A stretch of DNA of 10,400 nucleotides from Bacteroidota bacterium (lineage in GTDB: Bacteria > Bacteroidota > Ignavibacteria > Ignavibacteriales > Ignavibacteriaceae), in NCBI GenBank assembly GCA_021796135.1, contig JAJYOQ010000115.1, positions 1 through 10,400 on the forward strand, in the 5' to 3' direction. A model generated the notes under the pieces. It saw nothing but the letters and a program-made list of their open reading frames with translations. It searched no databases and had not been told where the DNA came from. Shown here piece after piece: positions 1 to 7,200 of the stretch (the first letter of the stretch is position 1; each line of letters starts with the position of its first letter). The position numbers and the translations under genes were made by a program.

Positions 1-1
1 G

Positions 2-229
2 CCTGCGTTAAGAAAAATACCCGGGAATATCCCAATGATAGAGGTAGCCAGAAGAAAAAACCCACGGGCACGTTTAACTTCACCTGAAGATATAGCTAAA
101 ATTATATCTCTTCTTTGTAAAGAAGGAGGGGAATGGATTTCCGGCGGCCTTATACATGCTGATGGGGGAGAAGATGTAGTTAATTTTGTGGGTCAGGGTG
201 AACCGGGAGACAATATTATAAATTTTTAA
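2..229 (+). CDS. Short-chain dehydrogenase/reductase, C-terminal part (5' end outside window)
   Basis: An open frame enters from the left edge (first complete codon at position 2) and ends with TAA at 227-229, giving 75 visible residues. The visible part reads like the C-terminus of a classical SDR. A stretch with Pro-x-(Ile/Met) in the substrate-loop region is followed by the 'R-L-T-S-P-E-D-I-A' segment, then 'ISGGLIHADGG', the usual last strand and turn of FabG-like Rossmann reductases. The Ser-Tyr-Lys catalytic residues and the NAD(P) glycine motif would lie upstream, so substrate and cofactor cannot be told. About 17 residues follow the DGG turn, a slightly long tail. The ATG at position 35 is internal, not the real start. 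Thioredoxin begins 15 bases downstream, so the two are probably co-transcribed. The family call is confident; the specific function is not. Confidence 0.82.
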   Translation, partial: PALRKIPGNIPMIEVARRKNPRARLTSPEDIAKIISLLCKEGGEWISGGLIHADGGEDVVNFVGQGEPGDNIINF

Positions 230-244
230 ATATGGAAAGTAATT

Positions 245-565
245 ATGAAACCAATAACTATTACAGATCAAAATTTTAATTCAGAAGTTCTTAAATCTGA
301 TACACCAGTCTTAATCGACTTTTGGGCGGTATGGTGTGGCCCTTGCAGAATGATTGCCCCAATTGTTGAAGAACTAGCAGTCGAGTATTCAGGTAAATTA
401 AAAGTTGGAAAGCTCGATGTGGATAACAATCAGCAAACTTCAATAAATTACGGCGTGCGAAGCATACCTACCTTGTTAATTTTCAAAGATGGACAACTAA
501 AGGACACTATCATCGGAGCTGTTCCTAAATCTCAAATTGTCCAAAGATTAAAATCAGTCATTTAG
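245..565 (+). CDS. trxA: Thioredoxin
   Basis: A 106-residue protein, the normal length for a single-domain cytoplasmic thioredoxin, with no signal peptide. The redox motif W-C-G-P-C is at residues 30-34, with nucleophile Cys31 and resolving Cys34. The buried Asp25 and the cis-proline of 'SIPT' (Pro75) are present, as is the late 'F-K-D-G' turn. Thioredoxins reduce disulfides in ribonucleotide reductase, peroxiredoxins and other targets and are recharged by thioredoxin reductase, which is not in this window. The ATG at 245 follows a modest GGAAAG ribosome site at 234-239. The gene starts 15 bases after the upstream reductase ends and lies 41 bases before serA, consistent with one transcript. 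The exact symbol is uncertain if the genome has several thioredoxins. Confidence 0.95.
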   Translation: MKPITITDQNFNSEVLKSDTPVLIDFWAVWCGPCRMIAPIVEELAVEYSGKLKVGKLDVDNNQQTSINYGVRSIPTLLIFKDGQLKDTIIGAVPKSQIVQRLKSVI

Positions 566-606
566 TTTAATTTTAAAATTTAATTATAGTTAATAATCGG
601 AGAATA

Positions 607-2190
607 ATGAAAAAAATTATAATAACAGATTCAGTGGATAAAAAATGTGCTAATATTCTTGAAGCTGCTGGATTTGAAGTCACTTATAAACCGGGATTGC
701 CAAAAGAAGAAATCGTTAAGATAATTAAAGATTTTAATGGTATGGTTGTAAGGAGTGATACTCAAGTAACGCCTGACCTAATTGATTTTATGGAAAATAT
801 GGAAGTAATTGGCAGAGCAGGCGCTGGTGTCGACAATATAAATTTGGAAGCTGCTACACGTAAGGGAATTATTGTAATGAATACCCCTGGCGGGAATACA
901 ATATCGACTGCTGAACATACTATGGCTCTTATGATGTCTATGTGCAGAAATATAGCGCAATCAAACCAATCTTTACGAAGCGGTAAATGGGAAAGAAAAA
1001 AATTTAGCGGTACCGAATTGTGGGGAAAAACTCTTGGTATAATCGGATTAGGAAAAATAGGAAGAGAAGTCGCTGTCCGTTCTAAAGCGTTTGGTATGAC
1101 TGTCATAGGTTATGACCCTGTATTGTCCGAGGAAATGGCTGCTAAAATCGGTGTTAAGCTATTTGACTTGGATTCAATCTATAAGAATTCAGATATTATT
1201 ACTGTACATGTCCCTTTAAGTGAAGAGACAAAGAACTTACTTTCTGAAGAAACATTGCTTAAATGTAAAGATGGCGTAAAACTTATCAATTGTGCACGTG
1301 GCGGTATAATAAATGAGGAGGCTTTAGTAAAAGCTCTTGATTCAGGAAAAGTTTCTGCTGCTGCTCTTGATGTTTATACAAAAGAACCGCCTGAATTTTC
1401 AGGTCCTTTAATTCAGCATCCTAAAGTTGTGACTACCCCGCATTTAGGAGCATCGACCGATGAAGCTCAGGAGAAGGTTGCTGTGCAAATTGCAGAACAA
1501 ATGGTCGATCTTTTTAATCAAAAAGGCGTGCGTGGCGCTGTCAATGCTGCTGCTGTTGAATCTTCCGGAAATGCAGAATTAATCCCATACGTTAAACTTG
1601 CTGAAAGCTTAGGTATCCTCCATTCCCAATTGAATAAAGGGCAACTTAAACAAATAAATATTAATTATAGCGGTGAATTACTTCATTCTTCTACAACCTT
1701 GCTTTCAGCTGCTATTCTTAAAGGGTTCTTATCAAAAAAAATGACAGCCGGTGTAAATCTAATTAATTCTCCGTTTCTGGCAAAAGAAATGGGAATTAAA
1801 ATTAATGAGACCAAATCTGGAGCAAATTCAAGTTATGTAAACTTAATGGCTGTAGAATTTATTACTGATAAAGAAAAACATTCTTTGGCAGGAACAGTTT
1901 TCGGGAATAGAGAAATTCGTGTGGTTGATATAGATGGATTTCATTTAGAACTTAATCCCGAAGGTAATATGCTTTTTTATGCAAATATTGATAAACCCGG
2001 AATGCTCGCGCAAGTTGGAAAGACCCTAGCAGAGGCTAATATCAATATTGCCGGGCTATCACTTGGAAGGCTGGATATTGGGAAAAAAGCAATTACTGTT
2101 ATTAACGTTGACAGCGAGATAAGCAAAGATGTAGTAAAAAGAATTTCTGAAATTGGCGGAGTAACTGAAGTTTATGCTGTTAAGGTGTGA
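607..2190 (+). CDS. serA: D-3-phosphoglycerate dehydrogenase, long (type I) form
   Basis: Oxidises 3-phosphoglycerate to 3-phosphohydroxypyruvate with NAD+, the first committed step of serine synthesis in the cytoplasm. At 527 residues it matches the long SerA class. The catalytic and nucleotide-binding part covers about residues 1-315, with the dinucleotide motif G-L-G-K-I-G at 147-152 and Asp170 after the second strand, which favours NAD. The expected catalytic residues are Arg231 (in 'NCARGG'), Glu260 and His279 (in 'PHLGAS'). Residues of about 320-440 match the intervening allosteric/substrate-binding domain. Residues of about 455-527 form an ACT domain ('ANIDKPGMLAQVG'), the usual site of serine feedback inhibition. 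The start at 607 is supported by a GGAG site at 599-602. All key residues are intact. Related 2-hydroxyacid dehydrogenases are less likely given the full three-domain layout. Confidence 0.96.
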   Translation: MKKIIITDSVDKKCANILEAAGFEVTYKPGLPKEEIVKIIKDFNGMVVRSDTQVTPDLIDFMENMEVIGRAGAGVDNINLEAATRKGIIVMNTPGGNTISTAEHTMALMMSMCRNIAQSNQSLRSGKWERKKFSGTELWGKTLGIIGLGKIGREVAVRSKAFGMTVIGYDPVLSEEMAAKIGVKLFDLDSIYKNSDIITVHVPLSEETKNLLSEETLLKCKDGVKLINCARGGIINEEALVKALDSGKVSAAALDVYTKEPPEFSGPLIQHPKVVTTPHLGASTDEAQEKVAVQIAEQMVDLFNQKGVRGAVNAAAVESSGNAELIPYVKLAESLGILHSQLNKGQLKQININYSGELLHSSTTLLSAAILKGFLSKKMTAGVNLINSPFLAKEMGIKINETKSGANSSYVNLMAVEFITDKEKHSLAGTVFGNREIRVVDIDGFHLELNPEGNMLFYANIDKPGMLAQVGKTLAEANINIAGLSLGRLDIGKKAITVINVDSEISKDVVKRISEIGGVTEVYAVKV

Positions 2191-2273
2191 TTTTAAATCA
2201 ATATAATCCCTAATTATAGTCTATAAAAACCATTGATTAAAAAGTTTACTTATATTATTTTGTCTCATAATTA

Positions 2274-2302
2274 TTACTAAGCTATTTGTTTGTAATTATA
2301 AT
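2274..2302 (+). promoter_or_regulatory. Weak sigma-70-like promoter candidate upstream of the GWxTD gene
   Basis: In the 129-base gap after serA, a perfect TATAAT lies at 2297-2302, with TTACTA (three of six matches to TTGACA) at 2274-2279 and a 17-base spacer. It would place a transcript start near 2309, only about 11 bases before the ATG at 2320. That would leave a very short leader, consistent with the lack of a Shine-Dalgarno site there. The region is so AT-rich that TATAAT also occurs by chance, for example at 2314-2319 right against the start codon. It is a candidate only. Organisms of this group may also use the TTTG / TAnnTTTG type of promoter, for which I see no exact match here. Confidence 0.2.
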
Positions 2303-2319
2303 TTTTTTAAAGCTATAAT

Positions 2320-3693
2320 ATGAAAAATAAAATTCTGTTCTTATCGCTTTTATTATTTGTTTCAATAAGTTTTGCTCAAGAAAATCGGAAACTTTTTGAT
2401 TTTGATTTTGCACAATTTGCCTATGATTCATCTTCTAATTATGTTGAATTCTATTACTCTTTGAATCAGCATGCTATGACAATTAAATCTTCTGATTCAG
2501 CTAAATATATAGAGGGAGTTTTGGCTCTCTCAATTGAAGACACTGCTGCAAAATCTTTTGTCCTTAATAAAGACTGGAAATTAAAGCATGAATTAAACGC
2601 AGATACAAATGCCACCCAAAATCTTGTGGGTGTTTTGGGATTCGCCATACCTAAGGGATCTTATAAATGTGTAATTAGTGTAAAAGACTTAGATAACAAT
2701 AAAAATATTAAATCAATTACAGACTACCTAAAGGTTAAACCATTTCAATCCGACAGTCTTGGAATTAGTGATGTCCAATTAGCTTCTAAAATTATTCAGG
2801 ATAGTCCGAATAAGAATTCCATCTTCTATAAAAACACTTATGAAATTATTCCCCAGCCGACACTAGTCTTTGGAGAAAATTTACCGGTGGTTTACTATTA
2901 TTGTGAGTTATATAACCATTTTAAAAAAATTAAAGGAAACTCTATACTACTGGTTTCGGAAATTAAAAATAGTCGAGGTAAAGTATTTTATAAAAAAAAC
3001 AAACCAGTTATTAATACAGATGAATCAATTGTAGAAGTTGGCGCAATTCCGGTTGTCAAATTCCCAACCGATTCATATACTTTAGAATTAATGCTTTTAG
3101 ATAGCGCAAATAATTATGGTGTTCAGTCTTTTAAAAGATTCTTTGTTTATAATCCTAAGGTTAAAAACACGGATACAATTAACTATAGCCAGTCTAATGT
3201 ACTTAGTTCAATATTCGGAGTAATGTCTTCCGAAGAATGCGATAACCTTTTAAACGAATCAAAGTATATTGCTTCTAAAACAGAGATTGACCAATATAAA
3301 AAATTAACCAATTTATCTGCTAAAAGAGAGTTTCTCTTTAATTTCTGGAAAAGAAGAAATCCCGACCCATCCTCATCTAAAAATTCCTATCTTCAGGAAT
3401 ATTTAGAAAGAGTAAAAATAAGTAACGAAAGATACGGAGCTTTAAATTTAGCCGGATGGAAAACTGATCGAGGCAGAGTTTATATTGAGTATGGAGAACC
3501 TAGCGAAGTTGACCGATATCCAAATCAAACCGATACAAAACCTTATGAGATTTGGCATTATAATGATATTGAAGGTGGAGTTGAATTCGATTTTGGAGAT
3601 TTGACAGGATTTGGCGATTACCAACTTCTAAATTCTACAAAACGTGATGAAATGAGAGATGATAATTGGCAGCAAAGAATTGCTACTAATTAA
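2320..3693 (+). CDS. Secreted GWxTD domain-containing protein
   Basis: A 457-residue protein that starts with a typical signal peptide: Lys at 2 and 4, a hydrophobic core at about 5-17, and a likely cut after the 'SFA' near residue 19. It should therefore be exported to the periplasm or outer membrane. The middle (about 25-280) is rich in predicted beta strands. A helical, charged stretch at about 300-372 leads to the family signature G-W-K-T-D at 379-383, then 'RGRVYIEYGEP' and 'YEIWHY', and ends in 'DDNWQQ'. This C-terminal block defines the GWxTD family, known mainly from Bacteroidota, Chlorobiota, Acidobacteriota and relatives. Its function is not established, so I do not propose one. There is no Shine-Dalgarno site before the ATG; the start is chosen because the signal peptide begins exactly there. 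The next gene downstream is a lipid acyltransferase, a loose hint of an envelope role. Confidence 0.9.
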   Translation: MKNKILFLSLLLFVSISFAQENRKLFDFDFAQFAYDSSSNYVEFYYSLNQHAMTIKSSDSAKYIEGVLALSIEDTAAKSFVLNKDWKLKHELNADTNATQNLVGVLGFAIPKGSYKCVISVKDLDNNKNIKSITDYLKVKPFQSDSLGISDVQLASKIIQDSPNKNSIFYKNTYEIIPQPTLVFGENLPVVYYYCELYNHFKKIKGNSILLVSEIKNSRGKVFYKKNKPVINTDESIVEVGAIPVVKFPTDSYTLELMLLDSANNYGVQSFKRFFVYNPKVKNTDTINYSQSNVLSSIFGVMSSEECDNLLNESKYIASKTEIDQYKKLTNLSAKREFLFNFWKRRNPDPSSSKNSYLQEYLERVKISNERYGALNLAGWKTDRGRVYIEYGEPSEVDRYPNQTDTKPYEIWHYNDIEGGVEFDFGDLTGFGDYQLLNSTKRDEMRDDNWQQRIATN

Positions 3694-3801
3694 TTTTTGA
3701 TATTATTCTTTTTAGTCCTGTTCTTTCAGTTTTGCAATGTTTCATTTATAGAAAGTAATTATTTAACTTTGCTGCCGAAAAATTGGACACCTTTTGCCTG
3801 A

Positions 3802-4671
3802 ATGAAAGATAGATTAGAATATATTATTTTCATCTCGTTTGGATTCGTATTTACAATTCTTGGATTAAAATTATCCAGAAGAATTTCATATATAATTGCA
3901 TTTCTATTTTTCTATATAATTCCCATTAGAAAACAAACAACCATTGAAAATCTAACCCTTGCTTTTCCTGAATTTTCAAAGAAAAAAATTAGAAAGATAG
4001 CATTTGGGAGTTATAGGAGTTTTGCAATTACTCTAGCCGAAATATTGTATATGCCAAACTTATCCGTTGAGAAAGCCGAAGAATTTATCTATTCAGATAA
4101 TAATGATAAAGTTTTGGAAAGGTACAGAGAGAATCGGGGTGTAATCTTAATTTCAGCTCATTTTGGTAATTGGGAAGCTATGGCAATTACTATGGGACTT
4201 CAATTAAAAGTTCCTTTTTCTGTTGTAGTTAAATCACAAAGAAACCAATTAGTCTCTGAATGGCTCAATAACCTACGTTCTAAATGGGGAAATAAAGTTG
4301 TGCCGCTTGGAATTTCCATTCGTAAAGTCTATCAAACTACAACAGAAAAGAATATTGTTGCTATGGTATCTGATCAAAGAGGGCCGTCCGATGGAATTAG
4401 AGTTAATTTATTTGGAAGAAAAGCCTCAGTATATGCAGGCACAGCAGCTCTTGCCTTAAAAACTAAATGTCCTGTCTTTTTTTGTGTGGCTGTTAGACAG
4501 CCGGATTATTCATATAGAACTCATTTTTATGAAATTAGCTTTGATAATCTCCCGGAAAATGAAGATGAAAAAATTATTGAAATAAGTCAGCGTCATACGG
4601 ATTTATTAGAGCAGCAGGTAAGAGAACACCCTGAACAATGGCTTTGGATGCATAAGAGATGGAAATACTAA
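3802..4671 (+). CDS. Lysophospholipid/lipid A-type acyltransferase (LpxL/HtrB family)
   Basis: A 289-residue inner-membrane enzyme of the bacterial lipid A biosynthesis acyltransferase family, which moves an acyl chain from acyl-ACP or acyl-CoA onto a lipid A precursor or a related lipid. N-terminal hydrophobic segments at about 6-22 and 28-41 anchor it to the membrane. The catalytic H-x4-E motif is His120-Phe-Gly-Asn-Trp-Glu125. The 'VSDQRG' block at 189-194 and the C-terminal 'QWLWMHKRWK' (about 279-288) are typical family blocks. The length is normal (about 290-310). ATG 3802 directly follows a TGA at 3799-3801 and has no ribosome site; the N-terminal pattern fits the family, so I keep this start. 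The GT9 gene begins 4 bases after the stop, suggesting joint work on an outer-membrane glycolipid. The exact acyl donor and acceptor cannot be read from sequence, so no symbol is given. Confidence 0.9.
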   Translation: MKDRLEYIIFISFGFVFTILGLKLSRRISYIIAFLFFYIIPIRKQTTIENLTLAFPEFSKKKIRKIAFGSYRSFAITLAEILYMPNLSVEKAEEFIYSDNNDKVLERYRENRGVILISAHFGNWEAMAITMGLQLKVPFSVVVKSQRNQLVSEWLNNLRSKWGNKVVPLGISIRKVYQTTTEKNIVAMVSDQRGPSDGIRVNLFGRKASVYAGTAALALKTKCPVFFCVAVRQPDYSYRTHFYEISFDNLPENEDEKIIEISQRHTDLLEQQVREHPEQWLWMHKRWKY

Positions 4672-4675
4672 TTAG

Positions 4676-5689
4676 ATGGAAAAAATTTTAGTTGTTCAGA
4701 CTGCTTTTATAGGTGACGCTATTTTAACTTTGCCGATGATTCAAAAACTTTTTGAACTTTTTCATAATCCGGAAATAGATGTAGTCGCCATCCCATCAAC
4801 TTCAGAAATATTTTCTGCTTCACCTTTTGTCCATGATGTCATTATTTACGATAAAAAAAATGAGAAGTCAATCCTTTCATTGATCAAACTTTCAAAGAAA
4901 TTGAAACAAAAAATGTATTCTCGCATTTATTCTCCGCATCGTTCATTTCGGACATCACTCCTTATATTGTATGCCAACGTAAAAAAAACCTATGGGTTTA
5001 GTAACTCTTCCTTAAAGCATGTTTATAAGAATTTAATTAAATATATACCTGAACATCACGAAATTCAAAGAAATTTGGATTTAATTGGGTTTAATTATGT
5101 AAGTGATGAGTGGAAAATTTCTCCCCTCATAAATGTTAGCAAACCTGCTGATAAAAAAGTAGACATTTTTATAGCAAATCTGAAAACCAAAAATAAATTT
5201 ATTGCAATTGCCCCTGGAAGCATCTGGAATACTAAAAAATATCCTACTAAATATTTTGAAGAGATAATTAAATATCTTTTAGTTAATTCTTATAATATTT
5301 TATTGATAGGTAGCGAACTCGAAAAAAATGTATGTGAAGATATTGCTTCCAAATATAGTAATGTTTTTTCTACTGCAGGAAAATTTACAATCTTGGAGTC
5401 AATTGGTTTACTAAAAAGGACTGAACTATTGATTTGTAATGATAGCGCTCCCACTCATATGGGAATGTGCGCTAATATACCGGTTCTTACTCTATATTGT
5501 TCGACAAGTCCAAAGTTCGGGTTTTCTCCTTATAATAATAAAAGTTCTTTTTTAAGTTATGACAATCTTAATTGCAAACCTTGTGGAATCCACGGTAAAA
5601 TCGAATGTCCGTTAAAGACCTTCGAATGCGGCTATAAATTAGTTCCCGAGGTTGTTATTTCAAAATTAGAAGAGATGCTCAATGAGTGA
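4676..5689 (+). CDS. Glycosyltransferase family 9 (ADP-heptose:LPS heptosyltransferase-like)
   Basis: A 337-residue GT-B fold glycosyltransferase. The N-terminal 'ILVVQTAFIGDAILTLP' (4-20) is the classical family 9 opening. The C-terminal half holds 'IAPGSIWNTKKYP' (178-190), the donor phosphate-binding loop, and 'NDSAPTHM' (255-262), matching the NDSGPxHL block of WaaF/WaaC enzymes. Family members transfer heptose from ADP-heptose to the lipopolysaccharide inner core on the cytoplasmic face; related members use other sugars. Four cysteines (300, 303, 311, 318) cluster near the C-terminus. The gene lies between the acyltransferase (4-base gap) and the YrdC gene (8-base overlap), so it is almost certainly in the same operon. 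The first residues fit the family, so ATG 4676 is taken as the start. Whether this organism makes heptose-containing LPS is not shown here. Confidence 0.9.
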   Translation: MEKILVVQTAFIGDAILTLPMIQKLFELFHNPEIDVVAIPSTSEIFSASPFVHDVIIYDKKNEKSILSLIKLSKKLKQKMYSRIYSPHRSFRTSLLILYANVKKTYGFSNSSLKHVYKNLIKYIPEHHEIQRNLDLIGFNYVSDEWKISPLINVSKPADKKVDIFIANLKTKNKFIAIAPGSIWNTKKYPTKYFEEIIKYLLVNSYNILLIGSELEKNVCEDIASKYSNVFSTAGKFTILESIGLLKRTELLICNDSAPTHMGMCANIPVLTLYCSTSPKFGFSPYNNKSSFLSYDNLNCKPCGIHGKIECPLKTFECGYKLVPEVVISKLEEMLNE

Positions 5690-6317
5690 AAATAAAAACT
5701 GTGAACAAATAAATATTGATTTAGATTGTGAAGCAGCTATAAATAAAGCAAAAAAATTATATTTTGAAGGTTCAATTTTTGCTATTCCGACAGATACAAT
5801 ATATGGATTTGCTGCAAATCCTTTTAACCTAGATGCAGTAAAAAAAATTAGCGAAATAAAGAATAGGGATATTGAAAAGAAATATATAATGTTAATAGGT
5901 AATTTAGAGTTATTATTAAAATATATAGAAGTTAAAACGGAAAATCATCTTGATTTTCTATTAGCTATTTGGCCTAATCCGGTGTCTGTAATATTTAATC
6001 TTAATTCTAAGACTAGTGAAGTTCTAAATGCAAAGACTGCAGCTTTTAGAATCCCAAATAACAGGTTTTGTAGTAAATTATTAAATGAGATTAAAATGCC
6101 TTTAATTTCAACTAGTGTAAATAGGGGAGGACAACCTTTCCTTAATGATAGAAACTTGATTGAAGATGAATTTGGCTTGGAATTATCTGCAATTTTCTTT
6201 ACGGAAAAAAAATCTTTTGTGCAGGAGTCTACAATAATTGATCTGAGCCAAAATGTACCTAAATTAATAAGGGAAGGTAAAATAAAATTTGAAGACATAT
6301 TGGCTAAGTACAAATGA
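5682..6317 (+). CDS. tsaC: L-threonylcarbamoyladenylate synthase (YrdC/Sua5 family, short form)
   Basis: Makes threonylcarbamoyl-AMP from threonine, bicarbonate and ATP, the activated group later attached to A37 of ANN-decoding tRNAs (t6A) by the TsaD complex. At 211 residues it is the single-domain TsaC form without the Sua5 extension. Visible blocks are 'IPTDTIYG' (35-42), 'KNR' (60-62) with the basic 'KK' at 66-67, 'WPNPVSVIF' (97-105), 'AFRIP' (121-125), 'STSVN' (143-147), 'STIIDLS' (183-189) and 'IREGKI' (196-201). Two blocks differ from the common forms: WPGPVT is WPNPVS, and STSAN is STSVN. The fold and active-site outline look intact. The start overlaps the GT9 stop by 8 bases, which suggests translational coupling. 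TsaC and TsaC2/YciO-type relatives are hard to separate by eye, so the symbol is tentative. Confidence 0.87.
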   Translation: MSENKNCEQINIDLDCEAAINKAKKLYFEGSIFAIPTDTIYGFAANPFNLDAVKKISEIKNRDIEKKYIMLIGNLELLLKYIEVKTENHLDFLLAIWPNPVSVIFNLNSKTSEVLNAKTAAFRIPNNRFCSKLLNEIKMPLISTSVNRGGQPFLNDRNLIEDEFGLELSAIFFTEKKSFVQESTIIDLSQNVPKLIREGKIKFEDILAKYK

Positions 6318-7183
6318 ATAAGATAAAAAGTTTAATTCAAAAGGTTTTAGAGGAAATAAATTTTCGACGATTAAAAAAAATTAAAAGTTTTTCGCTAATA
6401 ATAATTCCTGAAGAAGTCGGAATTAAAGCACATACCAAAAAATTTACTGTTAAAAATGCCATATTCCTAATCTCACTATATACAATCATTTCTTTTATTG
6501 CTGGATTCTATATAATAAATTATTCACCTCTTAGATATATTTTCATACATGATAAGGGTTCTTTAAGCTATTCGGACATAAAAAAAATTGATGAATTGAA
6601 TAAAAGAGTGATATTTTTAACTCGTGATTTAGAGAATCTTAAGTCCTCTAATGAACAACTTAAGAATGCATTGATACTGGGTGACTCAACACTAGCGGAT
6701 TCTTTAACTAAATTTAAACCAACCTTGAATAAAACTAATGAGAATCATTACGGTGGAAGTATCCTGGAAGTAATTCAAAGAATGTTTAATTTTCAATTTA
6801 ATAGTGATAGTGAATATATTCAATTTATATCACCATCTAAGGGGTACATTAGCCGTGGTTTTATGCCAGAATTTGGTCATATGGGAATAGATTTTGTTGA
6901 GAAAACCGGAACTCTTGTATTTGCCGCCGCAAGTGGTTATGTTGTATTTGCCGACTATACAGTCAATGACGGTTATATGATTATTTTGAACCACCCTGAC
7001 GGATTTGTGACGGTTTATAAACATTGTTCAGTATTACTAAAAAAAGTTCATGATGTTGTAACTCAAGGTGAAGCTATTGCATTAAGTGGAAATACCGGAG
7101 AACTTACTACCGGACCGCACCTTCATTTTGAAATTTGGAAAGATGGTAAACCTGTTAACCCAAAAAATCTTTTAACTAATTAA
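6314..7183 (+). CDS. Membrane-anchored M23 family metallopeptidase (peptidoglycan hydrolase)
   Basis: A 289-residue, probably single-pass inner-membrane protein. A basic cytoplasmic N-terminus of about 47 residues precedes one transmembrane helix (about 48-70). A charged helical or coiled-coil stretch follows (about 87-120), then a periplasmic LytM/M23 domain (about 170-287). The zinc ligands are all visible: His189 and Asp193 in 'HMGID', and His271 in 'HLHFE'. The supporting histidines His237 ('YKH') and His269 are also there, so the enzyme should be active and cut peptide cross-links in peptidoglycan. The gene starts with an ATGA overlap on the tsaC stop and is followed after 17 bases by a bactofilin. 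That pairing is seen in several bacteria where bactofilin positions an M23 enzyme to shape the cell. That role is inferred for this organism. Confidence 0.93.
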   Translation: MNKIKSLIQKVLEEINFRRLKKIKSFSLIIIPEEVGIKAHTKKFTVKNAIFLISLYTIISFIAGFYIINYSPLRYIFIHDKGSLSYSDIKKIDELNKRVIFLTRDLENLKSSNEQLKNALILGDSTLADSLTKFKPTLNKTNENHYGGSILEVIQRMFNFQFNSDSEYIQFISPSKGYISRGFMPEFGHMGIDFVEKTGTLVFAAASGYVVFADYTVNDGYMIILNHPDGFVTVYKHCSVLLKKVHDVVTQGEAIALSGNTGELTTGPHLHFEIWKDGKPVNPKNLLTN

Positions 7184-7186
7184 CAA

Positions 7187-7191
7187 AGGAG
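7187..7191 (+). promoter_or_regulatory. Shine-Dalgarno site AGGAG that fixes the bactofilin TTG start
   Basis: A clean AGGAG lies right after the M23 stop codon, 9 bases before TTG 7201. It is among the strongest ribosome sites in the window and is the main reason for reading TTG as the start. The next in-frame ATG lies well inside the conserved bactofilin fold, at residue 32. Confidence 0.75.
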
Positions 7192-7200
7192 AATTCTAAA

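Noticed and set aside
762..1106. Reverse-strand open frame inside serA
   Set aside because: It lies wholly within a well-supported SerA coding region, shows no family pattern and has no ribosome site; a shadow frame.
581..2220. The decamer TAATTATAGT occurs in both gaps flanking serA (581-590 and 2211-2220)
   Set aside because: Ten AT-dominated bases recur easily in this composition, and the surrounding bases do not match; not evidence for a shared regulatory site.
2466..2648. Reverse-strand open frame inside the GWxTD gene
   Set aside because: Short, antisense to a convincing gene, and with no recognisable features.
5945..6313. Reverse-strand open frame opposite tsaC
   Set aside because: It is antisense to an intact YrdC-family gene and resembles no protein I know; AT-rich codon shadow.
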